DNA of 64,000 nucleotides from Butyriboletus loyo (Eukaryota > Basidiomycota > Agaricomycetes > Boletales > Boletaceae). Shown in pieces: positions 1 to 11,341 of this stretch. A model generated the notes under the pieces. It was not told the DNA's origin and searched no databases. It worked only from the letters and a program-made list of their open reading frames with translations. Each line of letters starts with the position of its first letter. The stretch's first letter is position 1. The translations under genes were made by a program, and so were the position numbers. The stretch is from NCBI GenBank assembly GCA_038093515.1, contig JBBPSI010000005.1, forward strand, positions 62,001 through 126,000, read 5' to 3'.

Positions 1-1
1 C

Positions 2-438
2 GAACAGAAATGGTCCTCGAAACTCAGATTGGACAGCCCGAGGATCGAAGAAGAGCTCATGTCTTTCTCTGCATTGATTCAACCCTTGCCAAATAATCAG
101 GCGGAGGAGCAAAGTTGGTGGCCCACACGTAAACACGCAGCACAAGCTTACTTTCCCCAGTGTTTTTCGACGTAATCCTGCGAGGTCTGAGGGCTCGTAT
201 ACAACATCTAGAGGAAGAGGAGATTGTCCAACAAATGCTTAGGCAAGAATCTGGGATAGGCTTGGAACCTCCCCCATCGAACGACAACATCGATAGTCTA
301 ATGCGTAGCATAGTGCGCATGTCGACGGCAGACACCCACCAAATACACGACGGTCCTTGGAAGGGAAAATCCGGCAATGTTTCAAACGATTCATTCAACT
401 ACGAGGACACAGTTGTCAAGGGAAAACAAAAGATGTAA
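2..438 (+). CDS. 3' end of an unidentified protein gene (partial)
   Basis: The gene enters from the left edge, so its start lies outside the window. The visible part reads in one frame across a short intron that ends at 160; the donor can be 114 or 129, and both keep the frame. The tail is hydrophilic, with a Glu-rich segment that may be helical or coiled coil (LEEEEIVQQM) followed by a low-complexity end rich in Asp, Asn and Lys, and it stops at 436-438. No catalytic motif is visible and I do not recognise the family. It runs tail to tail with the BTB gene, with about 100 bases between the two stop codons. Confidence 0.55.
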
Positions 439-541
439 ACTGGAATGCATGCATGTACTGCAGCAGTGATAGTGGCGGCAGTTCGTGACATGTAAATGCT
501 TACGATGGAGCTGCAGAGTTTATAGGGGGGTACAGAGTCGA

Positions 542-1978
542 TCAGTACTCCCCAGCTTCATGGAAAAAGTCTGGTAACGAATCGTTGATATGCTTCATCG
601 CATCCTGGATGGCTCGCCTCGCAACTGACTTGCACTCATGGTGCATGTAAGTCGCAGAACCCCACTTGTCAAACTCCTTCAGTATCACCTGCAACTTTCC
701 AATCACATTGGCCGTGCCAAGGGCGAGTACCCCGTCCGTTCGCGTTTTCTCCTTCCAGAACTCCGACCAGCTCTGTGTGCAACCGTGCTGATGCCAAGTA
801 GTTCCACAAGAAGGTGCATGTTCGAAGGATATGGGGATTGCGCGCAATTTCTCCCACGCTTTAGAGAGACGGTAATATCCAGATAATAGGCGTAGCTGCT
901 GCGCAAGACTGACGACGAGGCGGTCTAATCCATCGGAGCTCTCGTGTACATCGCCTTCCACGAGGTCATTGCCGTTCTCGTCGCGGCCACAGATGAACAC
1001 AGATCTTTGCAAAACTTCCAGGTATGCCAGACCCCGTAACTCCCTGAGATTCAGATCGTCCGCCAGAGACATTGCCAGGTAGGAAAAATGGAGTGATACT
1101 GGCATGAGTTGCCGGAGCAGTGCGATCATAGTTTCCAGAAGACTCGCATGTCCACACGTTTGCGCAAGCTGTACCAAGCGGGTTATTTGGCGCTTGCTCT
1201 CAGCGAACGCAGATGTTGGTGAGTTGACGGAGAAGGGAAATCCGATCGGGATAGTGTCGAGTAGCGGAGATGGCTTTCTCTCGATGAATTCTTGAATTAC
1301 ATCCAAAGCCCAGGTCTCGATTGACTTGAATGAGTACTTGCTAGCCACTTTAGCAATGTATATGAAGCGATTGAGGTCAAAACGAGGCCCTCGAACGCCG
1401 ATCATCATCTCGTGTGGGCTGTGGTTTGTGCACAGATAAGGGTGAGGAATCGGGAACCGGGTTTAAAGTCTCACAGGGCATATAGGGACCAGAGGAAACT
1501 GCGAAACTCTTCAGGGGTATCCCCGTGCAGGATGATTGGATTGTCATCCGACGCGCCTTCCACGGTGATGCTGCCCTGAGGCAGCGTAAACAGGGTGCTA
1601 AACGAAGAAGAGTCCACTGATAGAATGCTACGATGGACCTACAACGACGATTATTTACCTGCCTCACACGAGCAGATAAGAAAATCGCACATTAAAGAGT
1701 GTGTTCCCCACGCGCAGAACGCAGCTTCCATCAGCCATGTAAAACTGTGGATCTCGGCATGGTATGCCCGGTTCCTGTGAGATTCTGGACGATGGTTGGG
1801 AAGCATCCATTGCGTTCAGGCTTGAGAACTCGGAGCACGAGTCCTGGCGCCGAGCTCGTTCATGGGTAGGCGAATCGAAGCGTTGAGTGGGTAGCGGCGC
1901 ATCCACGAGGTGCGCGGAAAGCGCATCGTGCTCTGTAGGGATGAATGGCGTTACAACTGAGTCGCTACCGTCCTCCAT
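542..1978 (-). CDS. BTB/POZ domain protein
   Basis: Exons are 1978-1691, 1638-1475 and 1418-542; they sum to 442 codons plus stop. About 75 disordered residues precede a BTB core that opens with the pattern RDPQFYMADGSCVLRVGNTL, continues across the first intron as FNVHRSIL, and runs through a DNPIILHGDTPEEFRSFLW segment. The C-terminal half contains the usual helical extension (FIYIAKVASKYSFKSIETWA). This layout marks a family greatly expanded in Agaricomycetes. BTB domains dimerise and often recruit Cullin-3, but no Kelch, MATH or zinc-finger partner is present, so the target is unknown. The start is the ATG at 1978, which gives the only open N-terminal exon. Splice sites are inferred from family similarity and frame. 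Confidence 0.85.
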
Positions 1979-2612
1979 GTTCCATACTACGTGACACTAA
2001 TGATGAGAGGTTCGTGAAGCTGCATAAACAGGAACAGGATAAAATTGGCGGACTACGCTGCATAGGTCTCCGTCATCAGATTAGGTCATAGACAAGGAAT
2101 CCGACTCTCCGCTGCCACTGAGTTTATTAACGGGTCAACCGTTGTATAAGCCTGCCAGGTCCAACATATACTTTGAATATGCCTGAATTCAGATTCAATA
2201 TCAAGGCTGTTGAACGGTTAGATAGGTGTCTGCAATGTTTGTCGAACTGCTCAAACTATTATCGCTTACCCCCAATCATGCTGATAGTATGTTCAGTCAC
2301 ACACTCACGCACCATTCGTCGGGGTCGAGTAGCCATCAGGTAGTAACATGCAAGTGGGGTCTCTGTACTCGTGGGCTGGTTATGGACACTCTGGTACTGC
2401 CAGTTTCTTAGTGTGATTATGATCAAGAGGTCGTGATCACGCAGACTTTTCGGCACGAGTTGATAGAGTGTGTGTATCGTTCGCCGCGTGGGGCGCTGTT
2501 GAAGGTGTACATCGTACGGTTCGAAGAATCATTAATCATTGGGGTAAGGCCATTGTAAGTCGGCTAACGTGTTCACGTGGCTGTGCTCAAGCTAGCTTTC
2601 GCGCCCGAGTCG
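1979..2612. other. Intergenic region between divergent genes
   Basis: This stretch separates the start codons of the BTB gene and APC2 and must hold both promoters. The open frames in it are short and have no recognisable protein similarity. No tRNA or repeat is evident. Confidence 0.5.
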
Positions 2613-5600
2613 ATGGCGTCGAACGCGGTGCGTGCCCAGGTTGCTGCGAAATGGCAGGAGTCCTTTGCCCGTATAAATCGCGCGGAGCCAGGGATATCGG
2701 GTCTTATGAGCTTTAGCCATGTACGTGTTCTTCCTTAAACTCGTTATGGACCTTCATCATGTATGAGCAGGCTTGGACTTTGGCGACAGCATTCTTGAAG
2801 CCATACGACTTGAATGACCTAACTCCTCGGCCTCAGTATGGTGAGGTGTTCTCTTTACTTTCACTTTTTTCGCTGCGAAGCACTAACGCAACTCTCCAAC
2901 AGACATGCGTCATGTTAGGGAAGCCTTCGACATCATCAACAAATGTAGACGATTACCAGTCATGCTCGAGGTCTTTCTTGGTCCGATTCGTGACTCCGTC
3001 TTTCTCTAACCCGCAATCTAACCCATTTTACAGAGGATTTGCACAAGAGCCAGCACCTAATTGCGCGTGAGGTCGAAAATTACATGAATCGTTACGAAGT
3101 ACGCCCTCGTATAACTATCTCACCTGATACTCACGTGGTTTTAGTCCAACTTGGATCCGGAAACAGTAAGAGCACTTATCTTCCGACTTGTTGAGTGGTA
3201 TGACGCTTGGAAACCGAATACTGAGTGAATTCCTGTCTCCAGTCACTTGTCCACATATTTGTAACACCTTCTCGACAGACTCGGACAAACCATCATATCT
3301 GCATATACACTTGCATTTCAAACGTACCTGTTCTCCATCCTCCCTGCTTCCTTTGCGCGAGGGGTCAAGGCGCTCGTCGCCGCGACGCTCGTCAGGACAG
3401 CATCACGCCCATCTGACCAGCAAGATCGTACCCTCTGGCAGGCTTTCGACACCCTGAGCCTCATAGAACGTTATGAAACGCTCATAGCTAGCGTAGGGTA
3501 CGAATACATTGAAGCTCACGTGCTGCAAACTTGTGCTGGCTCATGGGAAGAACCAATGTTGGCGAGCCTTCGTGCCTGGATGATCCAGAAGATTGTACCA
3601 TGGATGGTATGGCCATTCGCTAGAGGAGCAACTAACGGTACGGCTCATATTCTCTTATACATCCCCGTTGTTGCTCATCTTTCAGCCGACGAGGCAAAAA
3701 CAATGATGCAGGGCGTCGGGTCCAGATTTGATTTTCATATGCATAAAACTCTTTGTGACTTGCGGTATGTGAATGATCGCTCTTGTAGTGCTGATATATT
3801 CATTTCCATCATAGTACGCGCGAGATATTTGACATCATCGTAGATTTCCCAGATTCTAGTGGTGCTCTCCAAGACCTCAAGGTAGCCTTACTTGGACCAT
3901 ACCTTGGTATTCTTTGTATCTCATCAACTTGAGCGTAGGAATGTCTACAGAGAGTTGATCAACGTGCAGAATTAGTCCAATCTATTCGACGAGCGTGGGT
4001 CATGGGGACATAAAATCTTTATTGTGGCTGACGAATTATCCAGGAACAAGAAACGTCTACTTCACCCAGGAGCAGACACAAAAGATATTCTCCTGTCCTA
4101 CGTGTCAACGATCAAATGTTTGAGGGTCGTAGATCCTCCCGGCGTTCTCTTATTCAAAGTGGCAGATCCAATACGTCGATATCTCCGGTGATTCCATTAC
4201 TGTGTCATCGCAATATTCTTGTTGATATCACTTCAAGAGATAGGCCAGATACTATCAGATGCATTGTCGCTAGTTTGGTCGGCGATGGTGAAAGCGGTGA
4301 CTCATTGGTAGATGACAATGAACCTATCCAACCTCTTCAACAACCAGAAATAGAAAACTATGCCGATCCTGAATGGACGCCTGAGCCAATAGACGCCGGT
4401 CCTGGTAAATCTCTTCCTCGTTAAGCGTTTTTAGTATCATTAACTTCAGCAAAAGATTTTCGCGCTAGCAAAACGAGTGACATTATAAGCACTATCGTCA
4501 GCATATATGATTCGAAGGACCTCTTTATCAAGGAGCTTCAAGTGCTGCTTGCCCAACGATTACTTGGAATCAAAGACGGTAACTTCGACTGGGAGGTTTG
4601 TCCCTCATCTGGATCCACCCATGATACATTGGTAATCGTTCTTAAGCGACGAAATATCGAAATATTGAAGATTCGTTTCGGGGAACCAGCCTTGCAGGTT
4701 TGCGAAGTGATGCTTCGGGACATGACAGATTCAAGGCGAATTGACCAGCATGTCCAATCCCAGCGACCTGTAAGCACCAATGCACCTTGAATACGAGACT
4801 ATACTTACGGGCGGAAGAGCGTCGTACATCCAACTATAATCTCACGACATTTCTGGCCGGCTCTGGAAACCAGCAGCATCCTCATGCCGGGTCAATTCCA
4901 GGAGTGAGTCTACCACTGGCCCGTTGCATACAAGCTCACCTTTCATGACAGCACGCAAGAAGAGTATGCTAGAGAGTTTACTGCTTTCAAGCCTGATAAA
5001 GCTCTGCGCTGGCTACCTCATCTCGGCCGAGTGCAACTTGAACTCGAATTCGACGATCGCAAAGTCAATGCCGACGTTCCACCTCTAGAAGCTGCCTTTA
5101 TTGAGCTTTTCTCCGAAAAGGGTGCGACCTATTCGGACCGATTGCTTCGTTGGACTGATCACGGCCATTCATAGATACGTGGACCGTTGATGAGTTGATC
5201 TCAAGGGTAGGCACTGTGAGCCGTAGTACGGCATTGAAGTCGCTTGCTACTTGGGTCGACATGCGTGTTTTGAAAGAGGACAGTGAAAATGTGTTCAAGC
5301 TGCTTTCTGTAGCGGAAGAACCAATGCCGGGAACCAAGACAGCGATTCCAAAACTAGGTACATCCATACCCGTTACCTTACTCGTCGCGCCTCGTCCTGA
5401 ACACTCCAGTTGTAGCCACCGGAGAGGACGAGTTGCCACCGATGATGAGTGTGCAGCAGCAGCAAGCAGAACAGATGAAAGTTTATTGGAAGGTAGGGAG
5501 ACCCTTTTACACCTGGATACAATGTTTGACATCCCAGTTGCAGTTTATTGAAGGCATGCTCACAAACTTGGGGTCGCTCCCACTAGACCGTATACAAACA

Positions 5601-5720
5601 ATGCTCAGGCTCGCCCCTGGTTATGATCGGACTATCGAGCAGCTCGGTAGCTTTATGGAGGCTGCAAAACGAGAAGGATTAGCTACCGTCAAAGATGGGG
5701 TGTGGAGATTAGGGAAATAG
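2613..5720 (+). CDS. apc2: Anaphase-promoting complex subunit 2 (cullin-like scaffold)
   Basis: APC2 is the cullin subunit of the nuclear APC/C ubiquitin ligase; with the RING subunit APC11 it forms the catalytic core that marks securin and cyclins for destruction. I reconstruct 18 exons (first 2613-2720, last 5538-5720) that sum to 751 codons plus stop. Diagnostic stretches are REIFDIIVDFPDS, RPDTIRCIVASLVGD, DPEWTPEPIDAGP, the cullin-homology block EILKIRFGEPALQVCEVMLR, ALRWLPHLGRVQLELEFDDR and PPLEAAFIELFSEK, and the C-terminal winged-helix segment EGMLTNLGSLPLDRI. The introns at 4596-4646 and 5493-5537 are multiples of three and could be retained without breaking the frame; similarity favours removal. 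The start ATG at 2613 gives MASNAVRAQVAAKWQESFAR and is the first in frame. Confidence 0.9.
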
Positions 5721-5878
5721 GAAAATGATCGTGTAAGATACTTTTTGAACTCATGTGACACATGAACTGTATCATTCTCCAGTGCCGCAGTGCGCCTCGG
5801 TTGAGTCTACTCTTGACTTTTACGATTGCGGCGGGTGAGCCTGTGTGAGTCTCTCGAGTTCAGCCGAGCATACTTTGA

Positions 5879-6040
5879 ATGCTGCCGGGCGATAAACACC
5901 CTTGCTTGGGGACTGTTTATGTAGATGCAACTGCGGCTGTGGATATCTCAGACCTCTGGCATTGTTCGGTGAGTGGCGTTCCCGACGAATACAATACTGT
6001 GGGTCCTCGATCCCTTGTCAACTTGAAGGAAAGAGTGTAA
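5879..6040 (+). CDS. Small ORF of uncertain status
   Basis: The frame starts with ATG and encodes 53 residues, including the run VYVDATAAVDISDLWHC and a polar tail. It has no neighbour exon with convincing splice sites and no family I recognise. It may be an exon of an unannotated gene, a remnant, or chance. Confidence 0.15.
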   Translation: MLPGDKHPCLGTVYVDATAAVDISDLWHCSVSGVPDEYNTVGPRSLVNLKERV

Positions 6041-6716
6041 TGTTACACGTATGTCTCATGCAAGGACGCCCTTGGCTCCAGCGGGTCAAAGAAAAGTCTC
6101 TCGAAAGCAGGCTCGTGCATTTAGGCGAGTTTCAATTATTTCTGCATCGTGCTGCAGTCATGGATGAGCAGAGAGCCAGCAGGTCCGCTGATTCGAAAAG
6201 CTACTCGACGGCCAAGACCTGCGTTCAAGTCCTGATTAGTCAGAGTTGCCATAAATGGCAAGCTTGTCACGATGTCGCCCGCGCGTTTTATGTATCTCAA
6301 CAGAAAGGCCACAAATGACGCGGTTTATGTATTTCCGAAGTGTCAAGCACCATTGAGCAATGTATACAATGTTGTCAAAAAATAAAATAAAGCATTGTAG
6401 AATTGAAGCACTTTTAAGAAGTGACCAAGTATGGCTACGATCTCTGAGTTGGCCCATCAATGATAAAACAGTTGCTGCTTTCCGATGCTAACCGAGTGTA
6501 GCCGGGTGCTACAAACTGCTACGGACCGCTAGCCGTTGGTTCCTACCAATAACCGCTTCACTGATGCCTGTTCCCGAGTGTACTTGACCTTTGTCGTTGT
6601 CGGCTACTAAGCAAACGTGACACTCAGTGCTAGGCCACTGTGCTGAGCGAGCTCTGTCTCTCTTCACGTATGTCGTCGCCAACCCTGACAGTATTATTAC
6701 GGGGTTGAGCAGAACA

Positions 6717-6723
6717 TATAAAA
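6717..6723 (+). promoter_or_regulatory. TATA box (TATAAAA)
   Basis: A perfect TATAAAA followed by GGGC lies 102 bases upstream of the ATG at 6825. A CT-rich stretch with repeated CTTCAG units follows at about 6750-6785, as is common around transcription starts of strongly expressed basidiomycete genes. Confidence 0.6.
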
Positions 6724-6824
6724 GGGCTGGCTATGGTCATCCTTTTCCGACAGCTTCAGCTTCAGCTTAGCTCTCTTCCCTTCCTTAGACGGCTTGCGTT
6801 CTTTGACTGTAATCTCTGCACACA

Positions 6825-7544
6825 ATGACCCACAACGAGCTCTGGTTGACTTACCACCAAGTCTCACGTTGCAACAGGCCTGCAACAGCCCAACTCATCG
6901 AGTTGGAATTCCAGAACCATCGGCTCTTGGACCTGGAGGATGTCCTTGACCATCTTTTCCGCCAGGGATTCATCGAAGCCAAGTACCGGTCTGTCTCTTT
7001 CTGGGAAAATCATGAGGGTCATCGTGTCAGCAGTGGGCACTTGGTCGAGGAGCTTCTGAAGAATGGTGCTGGCAAGTGTCCTCAGACAGCTATTCGTCTG
7101 GTCATTGGTAAGCAGCACGAAAAAACAAAATGTTTACTTGACGTTGATATCGTTCTCAGCGGATTCTGCGCCTGTTGTTTGGTTCAGCTACCACTATCTT
7201 CACAAGCCTGCTGCACCCGTTGTCACGCAGCGCGTTAGACTTGATGTCCCTGAGACAAAGTTTGAGATCGTGGCCCAGTTGACAAACCATGTCTTCAACA
7301 AAGGGTATCTTCCATGCCAATTGAGAAGCAAGGTGTACTGGCAGACGGCATGTGGACGCAAGGTCGAAGAACACGAGAACTTGCAAGCTCTGTTGGAGAC
7401 AGGGGAAGGTGTCTGCGAGACTTCAAGTCTCCGCTTGAACGTCGGTATGTTGGACGTTTGCTGCGGTTAGAATCATGTGATGATGCTTCGGTAGATCAAG
7501 GGCCCTGCAACTGTTCTGGGAAGTGCCCATTTGCGCACTGCTAG
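6825..7544 (+). CDS. Unknown protein made of two tandem copies of one domain
   Basis: Exons are 6825-7107, 7160-7444 and 7495-7544, giving 205 residues. Residues about 5-94 and about 100-189 align with each other along their whole length. Both have W-x-x-Y-H near the start, then H-x-F-x-x-G, then R-S followed by a tryptophan, a glycine-valine pair, LL, and an end pattern G-x-G-x-C with R-L-x-(I/V). Each copy occupies its own exon, and both introns cut after the first base of a codon at the same point of the domain. The third exon encodes only a Cys-rich tail, DQGPCNCSGKCPFAHC. There is no signal peptide or membrane segment. I do not recognise the family; nothing in the sequence reveals a catalytic function. 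Confidence 0.75.
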
Positions 7545-7829
7545 GGAGGGAGGAGAGGCTGGGTAATTTAGCTGTTGTTCTGGTGAAAACTTGTCTTGAG
7601 TTGGTGCTTCTTGTCGTACGGCAGATGCTTCGGTTGTTGTTGGTGTCTATCGTGACGGTAGTGTCGATAAACCAACACAGGGGCTGATTGAAACAATTTC
7701 GGATGTATCGGCATTTAGGGCCGGTGTGTTCGCAGTTCTCTCGACCAAGCGTTTGTTATCAAGCCATCTTTGCACCGTATGGGAAGGCAAGCTCAACATT
7801 ATTCTGCGCTTTCGCAGCCAACCCTGGCG

Positions 7830-8233
7830 ATGAGCGAGCTCGTATGCAAAACACTCGACCACGACGCAACTGACATGCTAATCGACAAGTGGCTCGAACA
7901 TCGCAACGATGCGTACTGGGAATGGTTTCAAGCCGTCAGGGAGCGCAAGCATGCATCCAACACTCTAAGACGGCAGGTCATAGTCTGGAACAAAGGAGAC
8001 TTCGTTCCAGAGAACATCTTCTGTCGAACGGTTGACACTGGTCGTCTGATCCCTCTCGACCGGACTTGGACCACCCATGTCTACCATCACAGATCAATGC
8101 AAGACAGAAAATTATCAATGATGCCCGTCGTTTTCACAATGGTATGTCACACCATCCCATCATCAATTATGTTCGCACTCATCGTTCTTTTGACGAAGCT
8201 TCCCGAGCTCATGCTCTTGCGGGGCATGCATGA
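7830..8233 (+). CDS. Unidentified small hydrophilic protein
   Basis: The proposed exons are 7830-8030 and 8093-8233, which join in frame to 113 residues. The first exon reads MSELVCKTLDHDATDMLIDK and is rich in Trp, Asp and Lys; the second is basic and His-rich (NDARRFHNGMSHHPIINYV). The strongly polar, non-repetitive composition suggests real coding sequence. The donor at 8031 (GTTGAC) is poor, so the exact intron is uncertain; without it the frame continues to 8411 through less protein-like sequence. An additional upstream exon at about 7630-7818 cannot be excluded. No known family. Confidence 0.4.
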
Positions 8234-8679
8234 TCATGGCTGCGATGATGTATACATTATCGTAACAGATTTGAAGCGACAAGAGATGGACGACGTTACA
8301 GAATATTTCAAACTTGTGTGTCGGTACGCATACGGTCGTCGAACGTGTAAACCGAGCATAGCGGGCGAAATTCAATATAATCGTTCGTCATCTACCCTTG
8401 TTCGTGCTTAAAAGCCTCATTCGTTTTTCGCCTCGCCCAGACATGCGGCTGTCTCACACGCTACTTAAGCAGCGACGTACACCGTGCTTTCCTCAGATCG
8501 ACCTTGCTTTCCGAGCAATATTGTACGAAAAAAGACCGCCATTCATCATCTTGTTCTCACATCAGACGACCTCTTACTCCCAAATTCTCTTCACGCATCC
8601 TCTCTTCGTTCCCGCAGAAGATATATTCTTCGACTTCCCTAGTGGATGCCCAAACCCCTGTTGCAACGACGACTGTGAA
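8234..8679. other. Intergenic region, pyrimidine-rich end
   Basis: The last 130 bases are CT-rich, as in fungal 5' leaders, and probably form the leader of the MYND gene. A frame in phase with that gene extends back to an ATG at 8443, so a longer N-terminus of 79 extra residues is formally possible, but its translation looks like leader sequence. Confidence 0.4.
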
Positions 8680-9003
8680 ATGATTCGCTTTCCTAGACGG
8701 GGTATCGAAGAGGCAGCGGTTCTCTCAATAAAGCGCGGTGGTCGTCGCGGGAAGAAGATTAAAGCAAAGGAGATGTGCAACTGGATCGATTGCGATATCT
8801 GCTTCAGCGAGGAGACCCAACAGTACGCCGAGAGTAGTGGGGGTTCCGAGGGTTCTCAGAGCAGTGCTGACTGCGCCGACACATCGTCCACAAGTGGCCT
8901 TGTCTGTAGCAAGTGTAGGCTGGTCAAATACTGCTCTCCTGAACATCAGAGGAAGGACTGGGACGAGCATCGCCGTGTTTGTGCAAAGCCTGCTTCGTTG
9001 TGA
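8680..9003 (+). CDS. Small MYND-type zinc-finger protein
   Basis: A single exon encoding 107 residues from the ATG at 8680. The N-terminal third is basic (IKRGGRRGKKIKAKE). The C-terminal part is a MYND finger: CDIC, a Ser-rich insert of about 35 residues, CSKC, then YCSPEHQRKDWDEHRRVC. MYND fingers bind two zinc ions and mediate protein contacts. The position usually filled by Cys in YCSxxC is His here (YCSPEH). The protein consists of little more than the finger, so it is probably an adaptor; partner and role are unknown. The start is chosen over the in-frame ATG at 8443. Confidence 0.7.
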   Translation: MIRFPRRGIEEAAVLSIKRGGRRGKKIKAKEMCNWIDCDICFSEETQQYAESSGGSEGSQSSADCADTSSTSGLVCSKCRLVKYCSPEHQRKDWDEHRRVCAKPASL

Positions 9004-9189
9004 ATAGCCGTCTCCAAAGAACACTGTCGTCTCCGACGTCCTGCTCTGGTTTCTACGCTGACAGGCCCGGTGTTGTTGTAGTTACATCGTTGTACCTGTA
9101 CCATACTGTATCCTCAGCGTCACGTGATCGGTTGACCCCTGACAAACTGGATGAGAAAGTTCCCACTTCGGAATCAATCCAAAACCATC

Positions 9190-10256
9190 ATGTCCATCCG
9201 TTACCTCACAGCTAGCCTTGCTCAACAGGTGAATGGCATTCGTCGTACTCGTGCACCGCGACCGATGTAACGTCTTAGATTGATGAGGAACTCATGGGTG
9301 CACGGGGGGCGTTTAGTCTTGACCAGGTACGGCATAGCTCGCATTGCCGATGTTCGGGAGAGCTTGATTACTGTGGTTGAAGTTGATGGAACTGGCCGGA
9401 CTTGCATGTGCTCAGACACTTGCAAAAGTCTACGACAAGGAGAAGTACCGAAGAGTTCTCGTTTGCTGTGGACCTGGTAACCAAGGTGGCGATGGATTAG
9501 TAGCAGCAAGACACCTTGGTTCGTCTCTCGTTAGTTGATGAATCATCGAAATGAAGATGACGGCCATTGCGACCAGCCATGTTCGGCTACGAACCCACAA
9601 TCTATATGCCCAAGGTATCTGCACTTGCGTACGTCTGATAGGAGACATGTCTTGACCAAACTCGTTCATCAGCCGGGGTCAAAGGATATTTACAAGGTTG
9701 AGCCGTTCTGTGCATGCTTGCTCTTGTTCCTAACTGTTTTCCTTGCAAAATTGAACACAGCGATTGCACATACAGTGTGATAACATGAAGATCAAGTCTC
9801 TACCCCCTGACGCCACCCTCGACGTACTCCGTTCGACCCTCTCATCATCCGACGTCATCTTGGATGCCATCTTTGGGTTTTCATTCAAGGGACCCGTACG
9901 CGCACCTTTCCATGAGGTATTACCACTTATTTCATCCTCGAAAAAACCTATTGTCTCTGTCGACATTCCTAGCGGATGGGATGTTGAAAGGGGCAACGAG
10001 GAAGGTGTGGGTATCATGCCGGATGTATTGGTAAGCTTGACCGCGCCGAAGGAAGGAGTACAGTGGTTCAAAGGACGACATTTCCTCGGAGGGAGGTTTG
10101 TTCCCAGGTTAGTCTTGTTGCTACTTGTCTCCTGGCGGGGATTCTGACACTGGTTGTAGAGCGATGGAGGAGAAGTTTCAGCTCAACCTGCTCGAGTACC
10201 CTGGATTTGAGCAGATTGTCGAGCTTCCTCAAGAGCGAGGGTCTCAGCGGTTGTGA
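9190..10256 (+). CDS. NAXE: NAD(P)H-hydrate epimerase (YjeF N-terminal domain)
   Basis: The enzyme repairs nicotinamide cofactors damaged by hydration by interconverting the R and S forms of NAD(P)HX, so that the dehydratase can restore NAD(P)H. Seven exons (9190-9228, 9279-9326, 9383-9518, 9577-9614, 9673-9696, 9761-10107, 10160-10256) give 242 residues, the normal size of the single-domain eukaryotic protein. The Rossmann-type core shows [20 protein letters not shown], then [17 protein letters not shown] with the catalytic Asp region, [14 protein letters not shown], and the C-terminal [20 protein letters not shown]. It lacks the YjeF C-terminal dehydratase domain, so that activity must be encoded elsewhere. 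Exons of 38 and 24 bases are unusually short but required. Confidence 0.92.
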
Positions 10257-11341
10257 GACTATACTTGCCACCCCTACACGATCGCAACCGTTCTTGGCGT
10301 TATAGAAAGTATCTGACGTCAAAAGACCCTCCTAGTCTGCATACGCGAGTTTTCTTCAACGACCTCACTTGGTAGGGTCTTCTAGTTTCAGGCCCGTTCC
10401 CAGCACAATCTGATGTCCCAGTCCAATCACCGAGTCCCGTCCGAGTCTTGTCCTGCTCCGCTCAAGGCTGTCCATCGAGGGAATGATACGTCAACTTGTC
10501 ATGAGGCATACCTTGGCAAATCCATAGTCCATTAGGAAGTCAGACCCTACGGATCTGATAAAACCGCATCCGCTTCTTATCGTGGACATGTCCGCGAAAC
10601 TGAGCAACGTCATTCTGGATTCCCTTTGCAGCAGAAACGGGGTTCAAATCTATGCCGAAGATGACTAAATGTGCGGACTATCCGTCAGGCAACAGCACGA
10701 GTATGTGAGCGGACTTGATGCTCTCAAAATCGCATCTTGATCCTTTCCCGAAAACGGTTAGGATGCGCGAGATTCGTATCGCAGGAACGTACAAATTCCG
10801 ACCATCGTTCGGTTCAGTAAGTACGCTGCAGGCGAATCGACAATCATACGTACACAGTTTAAACTGAAAGGACCATTGCCAAGCAATTTTCTCACCGGTG
10901 CTCCATATGTACTAGTCAGTTACCTGGTAGTAGGGCAAAGGAACGGAAGGAATCAGGATTGAATATGGTAAAGCCTCGTAGTTCAGGCCCAGGTTACCAT
11001 CGATACTGCGTTGGTACTCCGACCCCTGTACTCTTTCCGTAATCTGAGGAGTCATTGGAACCCTCGGAAGCCGAACGGTTGTCTGCTTCTCAAGCCAAGG
11101 TCCAGGCACTTGAACCATTTCTCCTGCATCCAATCAGGGAACCAAGTGCTCTTGATCATGTATAGTATGACCATACGAGTTGACGGTATTATATATTTCC
11201 AGGGTTTGATGACAGATATGGTCTGTTGACGACTGCTACAACTCTCGGATCTTTCCGGCTCGCGCTATCAGCGGTACCAATCTCCTCGAAGGGTCTGGGG
11301 GTACACTTTGATACGTTCGAGGCGTTCAATTCCACCCACCG
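10257..11341 (-). other. Unresolved stretch with possible - strand coding pieces
   Basis: No continuous gene could be assembled. On the - strand there are several protein-like pieces: one of about 70 codons ending near 10914 (NYEALPYSILIPSVPLPYYQ followed by a GTAACTGAC donor), one at about 10685-10830 (ILTVFGKGSRCDFESIKSAH), one near 10510-10570 (GFIRSVGSDFLMDYGFAK with a following donor) and a terminal piece ending at about 10368 (IGLGHQIVLGTGLKLEDPTK, stop). They could be exons of one intron-rich gene transcribed towards the epimerase, or a decayed copy. I cannot name the family. Confidence 0.3.

Larger units (their letters stand above)
5721..6824. other. Intergenic region, no clear gene
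   Basis: About 1.1 kb between APC2 and the next + strand gene. An ATG-initiated frame at 5879-6040 (53 codons, + strand) has protein-like composition but no recognisable relative, and the longer overlapping frames look like chance. The last 110 bases hold a good TATA box for the downstream gene. Confidence 0.4.
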
